The translations under genes and the position numbers were made by a program. The notes under the pieces are model-generated. The model made no database searches, was not told the DNA's origin, and saw only the letters and a program-made list of their open reading frames with translations. Below, piece after piece: positions 31,441-41,880 of a stretch of DNA of 64,000 nt; position 1 is the stretch's first letter, and every line of letters begins with the position of its first letter. This stretch comes from Stagonosporopsis chrysanthemi (taxonomy: Eukaryota; Ascomycota; Dothideomycetes; Pleosporales; Didymellaceae): the NCBI GenBank assembly GCA_022560025.1, contig JAFISE010000073.1, positions 1-64,000 of the forward strand. The letters are read 5' to 3'.

Positions 31441-32795
31441 ATGTTGTTTCCTGTCATGCTGCGCATTCAGACCGTTCGTGCATTGGAACCTATCAGAAAT
31501 CGAGTTGGTGGGTACCATCCAATTGCTCTTGGGTATGTTTTTAAGGATGGGAGGTACAAAGTTCTGCATAAATTGGGCTGGGGAGCGTATTCGACGGTGT
31601 GGGCTGCGAGAGATCTCAGGTAGCCTTTCGCCATCACCCGATGACTAAGATGCTTATCACTGGCTAGAAATCAAGAATATGTGGCGCTGAAAGTCTCAGT
31701 TGCAGAAGTCCATGGGAGAAGCCGAGAGCTCAAGGTCCTGCGCACTCTAGCTGGACTCAATTCTGGAGAAACCGGCTCACGACATGTAATGCAAATGTTG
31801 GACCACTTTCACATTGAGGGTCCAAATGGGCAGCACGAATGTCTAGTGCTCGAGTTTCTGGGGCCTAGTGTCACGGATGTTCTTGACCTGCACTTCAATG
31901 ATGAAAGACTTCCGGGAATACTTGCGAAAACTAGTGTACAACAGGCCTTCGTTGGCCTCGCATACTTACACAAACACAGTATTGCACACGGAGGTACAAC
32001 CAGTGTTGGCTCTTCCTTCAGAGAGACCTTGCTAAATATCGCAGATCTGCACACGCGTAATTTGACCTTTGTCGTCCATTCCTTACATACTCTCGCGGAG
32101 GCAGATCTTCTCCGAAAGCTGCGGACCCCAGAAATTGGGGCTGTCACGAGAAAAGATGGAGGACCATTAGAACCTGGGATACCCGCATATCTGGTCCGAC
32201 CTACGGCCTATCCTGCCGACGTGTCTTTGTCACAGCAGCAGATCAAAATTATTGATTTTGGCGCATCTTTCTTTGACAATGATTCCCCTGAAACACTTCA
32301 CACTCCTATTTGTGTTCGAGCACCCGAGGTCATTTTTGGAGACAAGTTGGACTATCGCGTCGACTTATGGAGTGCGGGATGCATGGTAAATTTACAGCCG
32401 GGCCGTTCAAGCGTAATCAAAGTCGCGAGCGAAGTTCAGGCTCACCCATTCAACAGATCTTCGAGCTCATAGTTGGCCAACCACCTTTTGATAGCATCAT
32501 GGCAACACCCACGACCGTCGTTCACCAGATGTCAGAGACTGCTAGTGATGAATTGCCAGATCGGTGGCAGCAAAAGTGGCGGACCATGGACAGCGCGTGG
32601 ACTGGGGACAAGACAGAAAACAATCTTCAGGAGTGGCTAGAGGAAACATACTTTGACGGCCTGAGAAAAGAGGACTTGACACGAGAGGATATCGTTAAAG
32701 TGGGTGCGCTTGTTCTCAGGCTATTGCGATTTGAGCCCTCAACGCGGGCGTCAGCGCATGAAATACTCCAGAGTCCTTGGTTCGAGGACAAATAA
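31441..32795 (+). CDS. SRPK-like serine/threonine protein kinase
   Basis: Four exons (31441-31619, 31668-31993, 32045-32385, 32457-32795), 394 aa. Opening: GGYHPIALGYVFKDGRYKVL, the signature lead-in of fungal SRPK-like kinases. Kinase motifs: LGWGAYSTVW (Gly loop), YVALKV (Lys), SRELKVLRTL (helix C Glu), HSIAHGDLHTRNLTF (catalytic Asp; HGD replaces HRD), IDFGASF (DFG) and RAPEV (APE), then DLWSAGCM joined to IFELIVGQPPF. All catalytic residues are present, so it should be active. Substrates are unknown; related proteins phosphorylate SR-type splicing factors, but this expanded fungal subgroup is poorly characterised. Intron 2 (51 nt) splits HG from D and can be read through in frame. Two ATGs (31441, 31456) are possible starts. 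Confidence 0.83.
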
Positions 32796-32823
32796 TTTGG
32801 CACTATGAGACGTTTCGCGCGTC

Positions 32824-33131
32824 ATGGCGGATCTCACAAATCATTTTGGGGGCGCGGGGGCGTTGTTGTCCCTCTGGCACCTGCACAGCCGTCTTAGCAG
32901 TGATTACTGGTATGCCGTAGCAGCCGTACCTTGCCTTTACGTTCTGGGAGGTCAGACTGATGACTGATAACTGATGGCTCGCTCACAGTTCTCTTGATCC
33001 TTCTGCTACTGAGCCAATCGAGAGTTGAGCTCAAGCTTGTGACGGACGAAGTTGGTAGCCCAAATCTCGCCGATCCTGCCGCCATCGCGCACAGCAAGCG
33101 ATTGGATAGCCATATCACGCAGAAAAGTTGA
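32824..33131 (+). CDS. Small single-pass membrane protein (89 aa), novel
   Basis: Two exons (32824-32950 and 32989-33131) separated by a 38-nt intron (GTCAGA..CACAG with a TGATAAC branch-like site). The joined protein starts MADLTNHFGGAGALLSLWHL. A membrane span of about 22 residues covers 36-58 (YAVAAVPCLYVLGVLLILLL) and is created exactly by the splice junction. A polar C-terminal tail follows (SQSRVELKLVTDEVGSPN). Phase matches at the join and neither exon has an internal stop. The start lies 28 bp after the kinase stop, so the leader would overlap the kinase 3' UTR. The intron is very short for a fungus. I recognise no family; orientation and function are unknown. Confidence 0.5.
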
Positions 33132-33841
33132 GCGCAGGTGCAAACCCACGCCCGAAGCTCCTTACTGTTTCGTATAGTTGCTTCGTCTTCGCGTTCATTG
33201 AGCCTCGATTACTGGCCTTTGCAACGGGGTTGTGAAATCAGTCCATCGCGTCGCGCGCTTGAATTCGGATCTTGTCTCGTTGATTATATAGCTAAGACAA
33301 TTTCATCTTCGACAGAGAATTTCAATTTAACGAGTCGCTTCGAATACGGCAGAAATCTGTCAAAATGCCATTTTCAAACATTGCCATCTTCAAGCCTCCG
33401 TAGCGTGACGTATTGGATCCTATTCTGGCCTGTCCAGGGTCCACTTCGTCAAGGATCATGGTCGTGAGGGAAGGCGCACCCCGCGATTCGCAGGGATGAC
33501 GTTGCAGCTCGTCCATGCACAAGCCCATGTGTCTGAGTGCCTTGCTATTCGGGGTAAACCCTTCTTGTTTCACGCGAGTTCGGTCTCTCTAGTTGCATTC
33601 TTGTTTGTGCTCCCTGTTGTTTGATACCCTTTGGCGTTTTCCTCGTTTTTGCTGTGACTTCATTGCTCGTCACCTGAATCACCGAACCGCCGTAGTCAGC
33701 TGTCGAGCTCACTACTACGGATACCACGGAAAGCGCGAGCCATAAGCCGAGTGCGCCTGGACGTGTTGTCGTCATAGTCTGAGCCTCCTCTTTCTCGAGG
33801 CTCCGTCAAACTCTCAGACAAACATATCCCAAGCTCTCAGC
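33132..33841. other. Intergenic region before DUF3074 gene
   Basis: A 710-bp stretch. The right part is the promoter of the DUF3074 gene. A minus-strand frame with a signal-peptide-like start lies at 33545-33775 (separate entry). Nothing else is supported. Confidence 0.45.
33545..33775 (-). CDS. Hypothetical small protein with signal-peptide-like N-terminus
   Basis: A 76-aa frame begins MTTTRPGALGLWLALSVVSV, followed by VVSSTADYGG, which looks like a secretion signal with a plausible cleavage after SSTA. The remainder is basic and polar with no cysteines. It would be divergent from the DUF3074 gene, only 66 bp apart. A GTGACG donor-like site lies inside, so the true product may be spliced. 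Weak evidence. Confidence 0.25.
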   Translation of the reverse strand: MTTTRPGALGLWLALSVVSVVVSSTADYGGSVIQVTSNEVTAKTRKTPKGIKQQGAQTRMQLERPNSRETRRVYPE

Positions 33842-35792
33842 ATGGCCGAGCTGCACAAGGCGCTAGAATGCCTCAGGCCAAAGGACTTTAGCGAAGTGCC
33901 GACCGACAATCTCAAGATCTTTCTGCCAGAAATTCTATCTAATGCTGAACTCATCGCGAACTCGGTCCCTCCCCCTCCAAATGGCACACTATACGAGTCG
34001 GCGCAGCGCACACGCACATCTCCACAGCCCGCCATCAATGCTGCAGATCTCACCGTCTCGGAAGTCCGGCGACCGCCGCCTGCGAAGGAACACGAGGCGC
34101 TTCAAAAGTCATGGGGGAAGCCGGTAAAGCTGGGAGCCAAAGAGACTGCTACGGGCATGAGCGTGTACAAGATGGCAGGGCACGACAGACACGGTGCCTG
34201 GTTTGCGCGGTCGAGTGTACATGAGGGTCTAGGCTTTTCCAAGTGGAAGCGTATGATGCAGAGAGAATTTCCTGAGAGCCTGGAGGTACAGGGCGGGCCT
34301 GGCGAAGGCAACATCAGAGGCATTGGTGGCGACAAGAGGCTAGAGGACATCACAGTGGACGGCATTGGCAATCTGCAAGGTGCGAACATCTCAGCACTGA
34401 AGACTCATTGACGAAAACTAAATACGAATAGTCTACCAGCTATCTGCGCAGTTTCCGGGCCCAACATCACCTCGAGAATTCATTACTCTCCTGCTCACCT
34501 CCGATAACGCCCTTAGCAACGCCTCTAATGTTGGCTCGAAAACACCACGACATTGGATGGTTGTCTCGATACCTGTAACACATCCAGATGCGCCACCTCG
34601 GGATGGGATGGTGAGGGGGTTCTACGAGTCTATTGAAATGATTCGAGAGATACCATTGGAAGGCAATGCGGACACAGAGTCAAACCCAGTCGAATGGACA
34701 ATGGTCACGCGAAGTGACCCTGGAGGTGGCATACCACGCTTTATGGTTGAGAGAAACGTACCAAGCAGTATCGTAAATGATGCTGTCAAGTTTTTGGACT
34801 GGGCGTGCGCACGAGACGACATTGAATCAGCCGACGCACCAAAAGCTGACCTGGGCGATGCAAAGGATGCTTCCCAGCAAGGCCAAGATGCACAACCGCG
34901 ATACTCACTGGAGGACTCGAGGGGTCTGAGTGCAGGAGTCGGCACCAGCATAGCGGACAGATCTTCTTCGACACGCCGGCGAGCTTCACACCAAACAATC
35001 GAGAAGAGAGAGGATGGCTACCTAGATCAGCTGAAGGACGCCATAGGCGGTCTCGGTGCATACGTACCTGACGCTATTAACCCCATGCCGCAACTCCAGC
35101 GCACCATATCAAGCAGCTCTTCATCTACAGCATCAAGCGTCGACTCTTTTGCCTCGGCAGAACAATTCACAAGCGCGCCACAGGGCCTGCCCATTGACAA
35201 CTCAATACCTACACCTTCAACAGCATCCGAGACATCGCTTCCGGTCGATGATGACAGCCACCATGCGCGCGAATTAAGCAAGATAGAGGCCAAGAAAGCC
35301 CAGTTACGCGAGAAGCTAGATGCGGAACGTGAGAAGCAGATCGCCGCCGAGGCCAATGAGTCACAGAAGAGTCAGAAGGAAATCGATAAAGCTGCCGAGA
35401 AGCATGCAAGAGAGAAAAAGAAGCAAGAAGAAAAGTACGCAAAAGAAATCAAAAAATTAGAAGAGCGCCGTGAGAAAGAGACTAAGAAACTCCTTCTCAA
35501 GCAGCAGAAAGAAGCCGATAAGAGCAAGCTCAACGCCACGCAGAGAGAGAGGGACGAATTCAAGAAGCAGAAAGAGCTCTACGAGGAGGAGAATAAATTG
35601 CTCAAAGACCAGGTTGCTGAGCTGCAGAGAGAAAACACAGCGCTGGTCGTCAAGTTAGGCAAGTCGGATGTTGGAAAGGATATCCTGGCAAGCGTGAGGA
35701 GCGAGGCAGGACGCACGCGAGCAAGCAGTAGAGCAAGTGGCAGTTCGGGGAAGAGTGGGCTGGCAAGGACCGGTACTGCTCCAGCGTCTTGA
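33842..35792 (+). CDS. DUF3074-type START-like domain protein with C-terminal coiled coil
   Basis: Two exons (33842-34379, 34432-35792), 632 aa; the 52-nt intron joins GIGNLQ to VYQLSAQFPGPTSPREFITL. The N-terminal 290 residues match fungal DUF3074 proteins: AWFARSSVHEGLGFSKWKRM, then RHWMVVSIPVTHPDAPPRDG and MVRGFYESIEMIREIP, a START/Bet v1-like lipid-binding fold by family knowledge. Ser/Thr-rich linkers follow. From about 470 to 600 there is a strongly charged Lys/Glu coiled coil (KKKQEEKYAKEIKKLEERRE). The tail is Ser/Arg/Gly-rich. No signal or membrane segment is visible. The combination of a lipid-binding-type domain and a coiled coil suggests membrane-lipid sensing or tethering; that is inference. 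Confidence 0.8.
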
Positions 35793-36015
35793 ACCGCTGA
35801 TGCTCCTCATTTTTCGTGTTCTTTTTGCGCCTATATCAACTTGTTCGTAGCGACCGCATTCAGCCCTCATCAGTCATAGCATAATATCACAGTCAAGCGT
35901 TCAGTTGAGCGCAGATCATGGGATCCCTCGTTGCTTCTTGCATCTATGACATGTATGCCCTTCTATCCTTGTTGAAAGAGAAAATGAATCCACAGCACAG
36001 CAAAGCCTCCACCCT

Positions 36016-36798
36016 CTATGCCTTCGCCTCCTTCCCTCCATCGAGAACCCTTAACTGCTCAACCAACCAGTCCTTCATCTGCTCCGACTCCTCCGGCTTC
36101 TGCGGATAATGATGACCCATCTGCCACGTCTCAATCACGCTCATTCCCTCCCCAACCTCAAAATGGCCACTAATCAACCCATCACCCGCCCACTTCCACT
36201 CATCCTGCTCGCCCAGAACATGCAGCACAGGCACCTTAATCTTCTCCTTCAACAGCGCCTCCTTCTCCTCATCACTCTTCCCCACGAACTCCGGCAACTT
36301 CAACACCCCCTGCGGCAACAACGGCGGCGCATAACTCGCACAGACATTCAACGCAAAGTGGAAGCTATCGAGCCAGTCCTCGCCGCGCGCCCCCAGCTCC
36401 CTCCTGATCTGCGCTCCCCGCAGCAACCCCGCGACCACCTTCGTCCCCTGGCTGAACCCCACGAGCCCCACCACCCGGCCGCCACTGCTATTCACCCGCT
36501 GCACCGCCTCGCGCACCAGCTTCTCGACCTCCTTGCTCAGCTCGCCCGTGCTCGTCCCCTCCTTCATGATCTCGATGCTGACCTTCTCCGCGGGCGGCAG
36601 CCAGCGCTTGAACGGGCCGCAGCCGTCGAAGAAAGGGAGGATGCCGGGCCCCGCGGGGGAGGGGAAGGGCGCGTCGAGGGGCTCGAGCGTGAAGTGGTCT
36701 TTGAGCACGCGGTTGAGGCGCGCGAGTTGCACTGTGTGGATTGTGGCGTTGCTGCCTGAGCCGTGGAAGGCGAGGAGGGTGGGGTTGGGCGAGGACAT
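36016..36798 (-). CDS. FSH-family serine hydrolase (alpha/beta hydrolase)
   Basis: A single exon of 260 aa from MSSPNPTLLAFHGSGSN. The FSH pattern is clear: FHGSGSN near 11, GFSQG nucleophile elbow with Ser116, LGEQDEW with Asp199, and MGHHYP with His229/230. It also has LPFFDGCGPFKRWLPP, matching the YFDGP-like segment of FSH1 homologues. Such proteins are soluble esterases/hydrolases with undefined substrates; in fungi they sometimes sit in secondary metabolism loci, but nothing here indicates that. In-frame ATGs at 36852 and 36954 would add 18 or 52 residues of non-conserved sequence. I prefer 36798 because the conserved strand starts right after it. Confidence 0.85.
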   Translation of the reverse strand: MSSPNPTLLAFHGSGSNATIHTVQLARLNRVLKDHFTLEPLDAPFPSPAGPGILPFFDGCGPFKRWLPPAEKVSIEIMKEGTSTGELSKEVEKLVREAVQRVNSSGGRVVGLVGFSQGTKVVAGLLRGAQIRRELGARGEDWLDSFHFALNVCASYAPPLLPQGVLKLPEFVGKSDEEKEALLKEKIKVPVLHVLGEQDEWKWAGDGLISGHFEVGEGMSVIETWQMGHHYPQKPEESEQMKDWLVEQLRVLDGGKEAKA

Positions 36799-37594
36799 GT
36801 TGCGGGGTGTGCGGGGGAGGGTGAAGAAGGATGTTGGTTCTTCTGCTGCCATGCAAAGGAGGTGTGAGGGGGCCCTGGTAGCTTGCTGAAACGACTTGTT
36901 GATGGGGTCGGGAGGCGTGGGGTTTAGTTGTGGTTGGCGTTTGGTGTTTGGCAACAGGCTGATGATGGTCCAGATGTTGACTGTACGTATTACCCCTCCT
37001 TCTCTTTTTGTTTAACAACGGTCTGGTGCTTTCGCGACAGCTGCAGCTCTGACTTCTCTCGCAAAAGCTTGGTTGGTATTGCGCACGAAGTTTAGAGCTT
37101 GACGCGATGTTGAACACACGTAAGATGGGTAGTAGGTTGTGAGAAGTCGTTATCAGATCGAGAGTACCGAGGTACGGGCCCGACTCGGCACTACTTCCTA
37201 GTCTTACATCACATCATCGCTTGAGGCACTATGCAGACAGGATGTTTTTTCGAGATTCATTCGATCATTATGTTATACACAGCAAATCATGGTAATCGTC
37301 TCGTTACACGCAGTGCAAAGAACACCTGTAACACCCTATTTTGACACGAAGTCGCAACCATTTCGCCGATCATTATCATCAAACTGTTGGGAAGACCGTA
37401 GAGCAAAGAAGAGCAAATGGTTTTGATCATGATCATAGATCGTTCTGATCTTTCCGAAACGCCGCCCTACGCCGCTGCGCAGCTGCGCAAATGACAAAGG
37501 AAATGGACTCGTGAGGTGTGTGTTAGTTTGTAGGGCGAACCTTGGGATTATCCAACAAGTCAACTGAGCTCAGCAGACAACTTTGCATCACTGA
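36799..37594. other. Intergenic: FSH promoter side
   Basis: About 800 bp with no supported gene. A palindromic stretch near 37425-37440 (GATCATGATCATAGATC) is notable but unexplained. Short frames on both strands have no motifs. Confidence 0.45.
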
Positions 37595-39889
37595 TTAGGT
37601 CTTGGTACGCTTTGGGGTAGCAAGAAAGGCAAGCCTTGACTTGCTCATGGCGCTGCCAGGGGTGCGGCGAGGTGCCTTGCTTGCGCTAGCGGTAGCCTTC
37701 GCAGGTGTTGACGGGGCGGGCGTAGTCTTGATCTTCTTCGCAGAGCGCGGGTTTTCGGGACGCTCATCGTTCTCCTTGTCCGATAACTCTTGAACGGCCT
37801 CGAGCTTGCGCTTCGTGCTCTCGACGACAGAAGGAGCATCGCTCTTGCGGACCATGCGAATAGTGCCAGTCGTAGTTGGTCCTGTTAAAACAAGGTCAGT
37901 ATGAGTCCCCCAGACCATCGCAAACACGTTTAGACTTACCGAAGTTCACGGGCTTGTTGGATTCGAACGAGAAGCTACGTGATTGGTTCGCAGTCTCACC
38001 ACCAAAGGTGAGACGGCGGGAAGGTGACGCTGTGGGAGAGGCGCCTTGCGCTAGCTTCGGGTACTCGACGCCAGATCCGAGGCTTGGATAGACGACTGCA
38101 CCGGAGGGAACCTCACTGCCGGCGCGGAACTTCATAGGCGAAGGTGACTTTGTCATGTCCTCTGGTGCTGCTTGGGCCATTGTGCTGTTGCTGAAGTTCA
38201 CTTGCTTCTTGACAGGTGCGGTAGCCGGGATCGCAGGAGGCACATTGTCCCAAGCTGATTCTGGCGGCGGAGACATGTGTGTACCTGCGGCAATCTTAAG
38301 AGGGTCTTCGGAAAACTTGCGACTCGGAGTGCGAAGTATGGAGCGGACTTGTTGCAGGTTGCGCCTAGCTTGCTGCATACTCTCGCGCGCACCGTCTCGC
38401 AGGGAACGACTTATATGCGCTGGCGAGAACATGGTCTTCATGGAAGGAGACTGTGGAATCATCGAAGTGGTCTTCGTTGCCTTGACGGTTTGGGATTGAG
38501 CGCGAGCCACAGACGACTTCGTAGGCGTCATGAGTCTGGCTGCAAGACGAGGAAGTGCAGTTTGAGAAGTGATCTTGCGTGGTGGAACCGGAAGCTTAGA
38601 CGAGGTAGCTTCTGTGCTGGCGTCACGGGACGTTGGCCGCGTGGTTGCAGCATCGTCTACCTCAGTGCGCTTGACACGCTTGGGTGCTGGGTCGTTGGAG
38701 CCTTCTTGAGAAGCGACCAGACGAACAGTAGACTGCGAACGCGGCAAGCCTGACACAGTGAGATCGGCTTTCGATTGAGTCTGCTTCAGCGGTGTAGGAG
38801 GGATCTTACTGGCAAGCTCCGCTGTAGTCGTCTTGGGCTGAGGGCGCTGCACTGCAGGTGCTTTCATGCTTGGCCCTGCAGGTTCAACCTCCTTCGACTG
38901 TGTACGCTTCAGTGCAACAGCAGGCTTTGTGCTGGACTCGGCCAGGTCCATCTTCGACTGCGTACGTTTGAGCTTGTTCGTCTCGGGCTTGGGCAGGTCA
39001 GGCTTTGAAGGCGTCTTCTTCAACCGCCACGCCGAAGGATGGTTGGCAACAGAGTCCATCTTCTTGAACTGAGCCATGTGAACATCGCTGAAGCGTGAAA
39101 TCCTGCCCTTGGGCTCCACCTTCTTCCGTGCTGGTGTAACATCTGCCTTGGATGTGAACTCATTTGCACCGAAGATAGCACGACCTGGAGTGGCGCCAAT
39201 CACTGGTTCCTTCAGGATGTTGCGTGTGGTGGGGCTGAGATCGCCGCGCTTGGTGGTGTCGGCAATCTTAGAGAAGGGCGATTTGAACTGGAAGCGGAAG
39301 CCACCGGGCGATGAGCCTATCGCAGGCGCATTGCTCGTGGTCGCAGGCGCCGGAGTCTTGGAGGGTGTGCCGGGAGCATGACCAGCAGCCTTTGGCGGTG
39401 CGGTATGCGCTCCAAGCGATTGGAAACCAAGCCAGCGCGCTTCGTCCAGAGGTCTCGCTGTGCTCGCGTGATGCAGCGCGGGGTGCATCTCGTCACCGGT
39501 GGGCTTGATAGGCGTGCGATTCGTCGGGGTGTGCACTGTAGAGACAGCAGCAAGCAGCTTGGAAGAAGTGCTCTTGCTAGAGGGCGTCTGGGCTCCAGCT
39601 GCTCGCAACGAAGGCAACTTGGACACTGACTTGGGCGCGTCGGCAGCAGGCTTCTGTGGGGTCTTGGTAACAGGCTCAGGGAGCTTGGTGACTGAAGGCA
39701 GCTCGAGTAGCTGTGGACGGTCTTGCTCAGACTGAGCAGTCTCCCAGCTGTCGTTCGATCCGGCCCTCATCGCCCTATCGGGTGTGGGCGCAGGCTACAG
39801 ATTCAAGGTCAGCTCATGTTTGTTTACATGCACGAAAGGCGGCGCGCAAATACACATACTTTTTGCAGCCTCGCTGAGCGTCGTGCCAT
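37595..39889 (-). CDS. Large basic, low-complexity repeat protein (723 aa)
   Basis: Three exons (39889-39860, 39794-37940, 37881-37595); introns 65 and 58 nt. The first exon encodes only MARRSARLQK. The protein is rich in Ser, Thr, Pro, Lys and Arg. A conserved-looking block reads GRISRFSDVHMAQFKKMDSV then NHPSAWRLKKTPSKPDL near residues 255-290. After it come repeated K-x-T-Q-S-K-x-D/E modules (LKRTQSKMDL, LKRTQSKEVE, LKQTQSKADL). Many SP/TP sites suggest CDK phosphorylation. The C-terminus is basic (SAKKIKTTPAPSTP..FLATPKRTKT). It resembles uncharacterised fungal proteins with the RFSDVHM block; a chromatin or microtubule association would fit the composition but is speculation. Confidence 0.75.
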
Positions 39890-40764
39890 GGTAGGTAGTA
39901 ACTGCTGTAAGCTACGAGCCGTGTCAAGGTAGAACTACGGCGGATTTGGGTAGTCCTGTGTGGGTCGAGAAGGTTATATGGCGAGGACGCAAGGCGCCTA
40001 GCCGATGTAAACAGTCCGAGCGCGCTAGAGTGGGTCTGCGCTACCTTAAGCGATACGTCATTGGACGGGTCTCTGCAAAGTGCTGTTTCGAGCCGCATCA
40101 CAGCATCAACGGACTCGCAGATGTTGTGATTGTAAACACAACAGTCGAGCAGCTGTCATGTACCGAGCCGTCATGCATTGAGCCGCTCCCGCTGCTACTT
40201 GATGCAATTGTGCAGCTGGCGTGCTCCAAAAATCGTGAGCGGATAGCAATGAGCATTACCAACACCGAATAGAACATTCCTAGACAGATTAACGTCGAGT
40301 TTGCTAATTCTCTTGTATTCTCTATGGTCCTGATGTGAATAGTGCAAGAGGGCAATACTGTCATGGCTAGCTATTGGCTGCAGTGTACCACTCAGAAGCA
40401 ATACCGCCTCTTGCTAGGGCAGATGAGCCGCAGGTCCTGAGCTGTCCAGCTTTGCTGGGGGATCTTATGGTGAGCTGGTGCCAGCTTTACGAAAGGTTGA
40501 TCAAACACAAATCCTAATAGATTTCTGCTAGCTATCAGAAGCAGTCGCTATGACACAGTACTTATAATCCGCCATCTCAGCGAGACCAAGGACAGCTTGT
40601 ACGTACGTACAAAGCTGCCCCTGAAGATATGACTTGACCCTGCGGATATCCTGCAGGCAACATCGTCGAGGCTCCTATACTCAACTTCGGCTTCACCATG
40701 GGTATCACCTCCATTGGTAGCATCCGACGGCCCTCCTGTCGACATCGCATATACTTCTTGCTCC
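39890..40764. other. Intergenic region
   Basis: About 875 bp; promoter of the 723-aa gene on the left, 3' flank of the GRGGAGN gene on the right. Open frames overlap and lack motifs. No RNA gene recognised. Confidence 0.5.
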
Positions 40765-41311
40765 CTACCACCCTCTCCCACCCTTCTGTGACCCAAATAC
40801 TGCCTTCCCCGGACTCTGCAGCCCCCCAGCCGCCGCCTCAGCATTCCGTTCAATCTCCTCCTTCCTCCTCTGCTCATCCTCCTTCTCCTTCCTCCACATC
40901 TCCTCACTCTTCCACACCATATTCCCCGCCCCACCTCGACCCTGCCTTGCAACAGGCAACTCCTGTCCCTCGGGCGTCCACGGCTTGCTCACATTCGGTG
41001 TCGCGTTCGTGGGCGGCGCGGTCGAGTCGGCAGGCGTCTGCTGAGAGAACGTGCCTTCCTTCTGCAGCGTCTTAGGCTGGAACCAGTTTCCCGCGCCGCC
41101 GCGGCCCATGTGTGCATAGTCTTGCGACGCGGTTGATGAGGTCTGCGAGGGTGCTGAAGCGGAGGTGGAGGGTGGGTTGGCGGCTTCAACGTCCTGCGGA
41201 TATGTCAGGCTGAGGCCACATATCCTCATCATTGTGATAGCATACCTCTGCGGCTTTCTTGCTCGTCGCAGCTGCCTGCGCAATGTTTCCTGCTCCGCCT
41301 CGACCGTACAT
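40765..41311 (-). CDS. GRGGAGN-repeat protein (DUF3602 type)
   Basis: Two exons (41311-41246, 41193-40765; 52-nt intron), 164 aa. The motif GRGGAGN occurs three times: YGRGGAGN at residues 2-9, MGRGGAGNW near 51-59 and QGRGGAGNM near 105-112, with a terminal GGRGW. The spacers are Ala/Ser/Thr/Pro-rich, and a charged helix (RKEKEDEQRRKEEIERNAE) precedes the end. This is the pattern of fungal DUF3602 proteins, whose role is unknown; RGG-like repeats could bind RNA, but that is inference. The short first exon carries the first repeat, which supports the chosen start. There is no signal peptide or membrane segment. Confidence 0.82.
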
Positions 41312-41880
41312 GGTGTGCGTGGGCTGTGACCAAGAGTGCTATGGCGGTGTGTATGTCGCAGATAATGGTCGACAATAAGCTCCAAAGGGTGAATGGAAGG
41401 CCAGGATGATCTCGAGTGTTGCAGAGACCGCAGGCGTTGCGGCTCGGCTGGGTACTTTAGCTTCACATGATCTGGGCATCCGAAGGCTCGGACACGATAA
41501 CAACGTGGGGAAGGCTTGTCTGGACGATCGACCTGCGGAGCAGACAATGTGGGGTTTGGAATCATCTAAATTGGTCAAGCAAAAACTTGGCAGTAGATAA
41601 GCACATCGGATCAGCCACCAGACAGGATCACAAAAAGTATTCGTGGATCGTATGACATGAACATGAATGAACTTCATTGGAGCTCTACTATGGCATGTTT
41701 AAAAAACATGAAAACTGAACACGCTAGTCATGGTATACTTGAAGACAAGAAGCACCAAATCCCACAATCCTAGTGTGACGACAAATCCGTGCCCGTCTGA
41801 TGTGCCAATCAGGTATCTTTAGTTTATACACCGCAACGCCATTGAAACTCCGACACCGCTGACCTCCAAATTGGAATCGT
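41312..41880. other. Intergenic with hairpin near pacC 3' end
   Basis: A 569-bp gap. A perfect inverted repeat CATGTTT/AAACATG (41694-41700 and 41704-41710) with a short A loop lies about 170 bp downstream of the pacC stop. It may be part of the 3' processing region of pacC transcripts. No ORF supported. Confidence 0.45.

Noticed and set aside
30836..32795. Single fused gene of helical domain plus kinase
   Set aside because: The helical frame ends at a phase-2 donor, and the acceptors I checked before the kinase lead to stop codons or phase mismatch.
37425..37440. GATC-rich palindrome as a mobile element end
   Set aside because: Short, no second copy or target duplication seen; common by chance.
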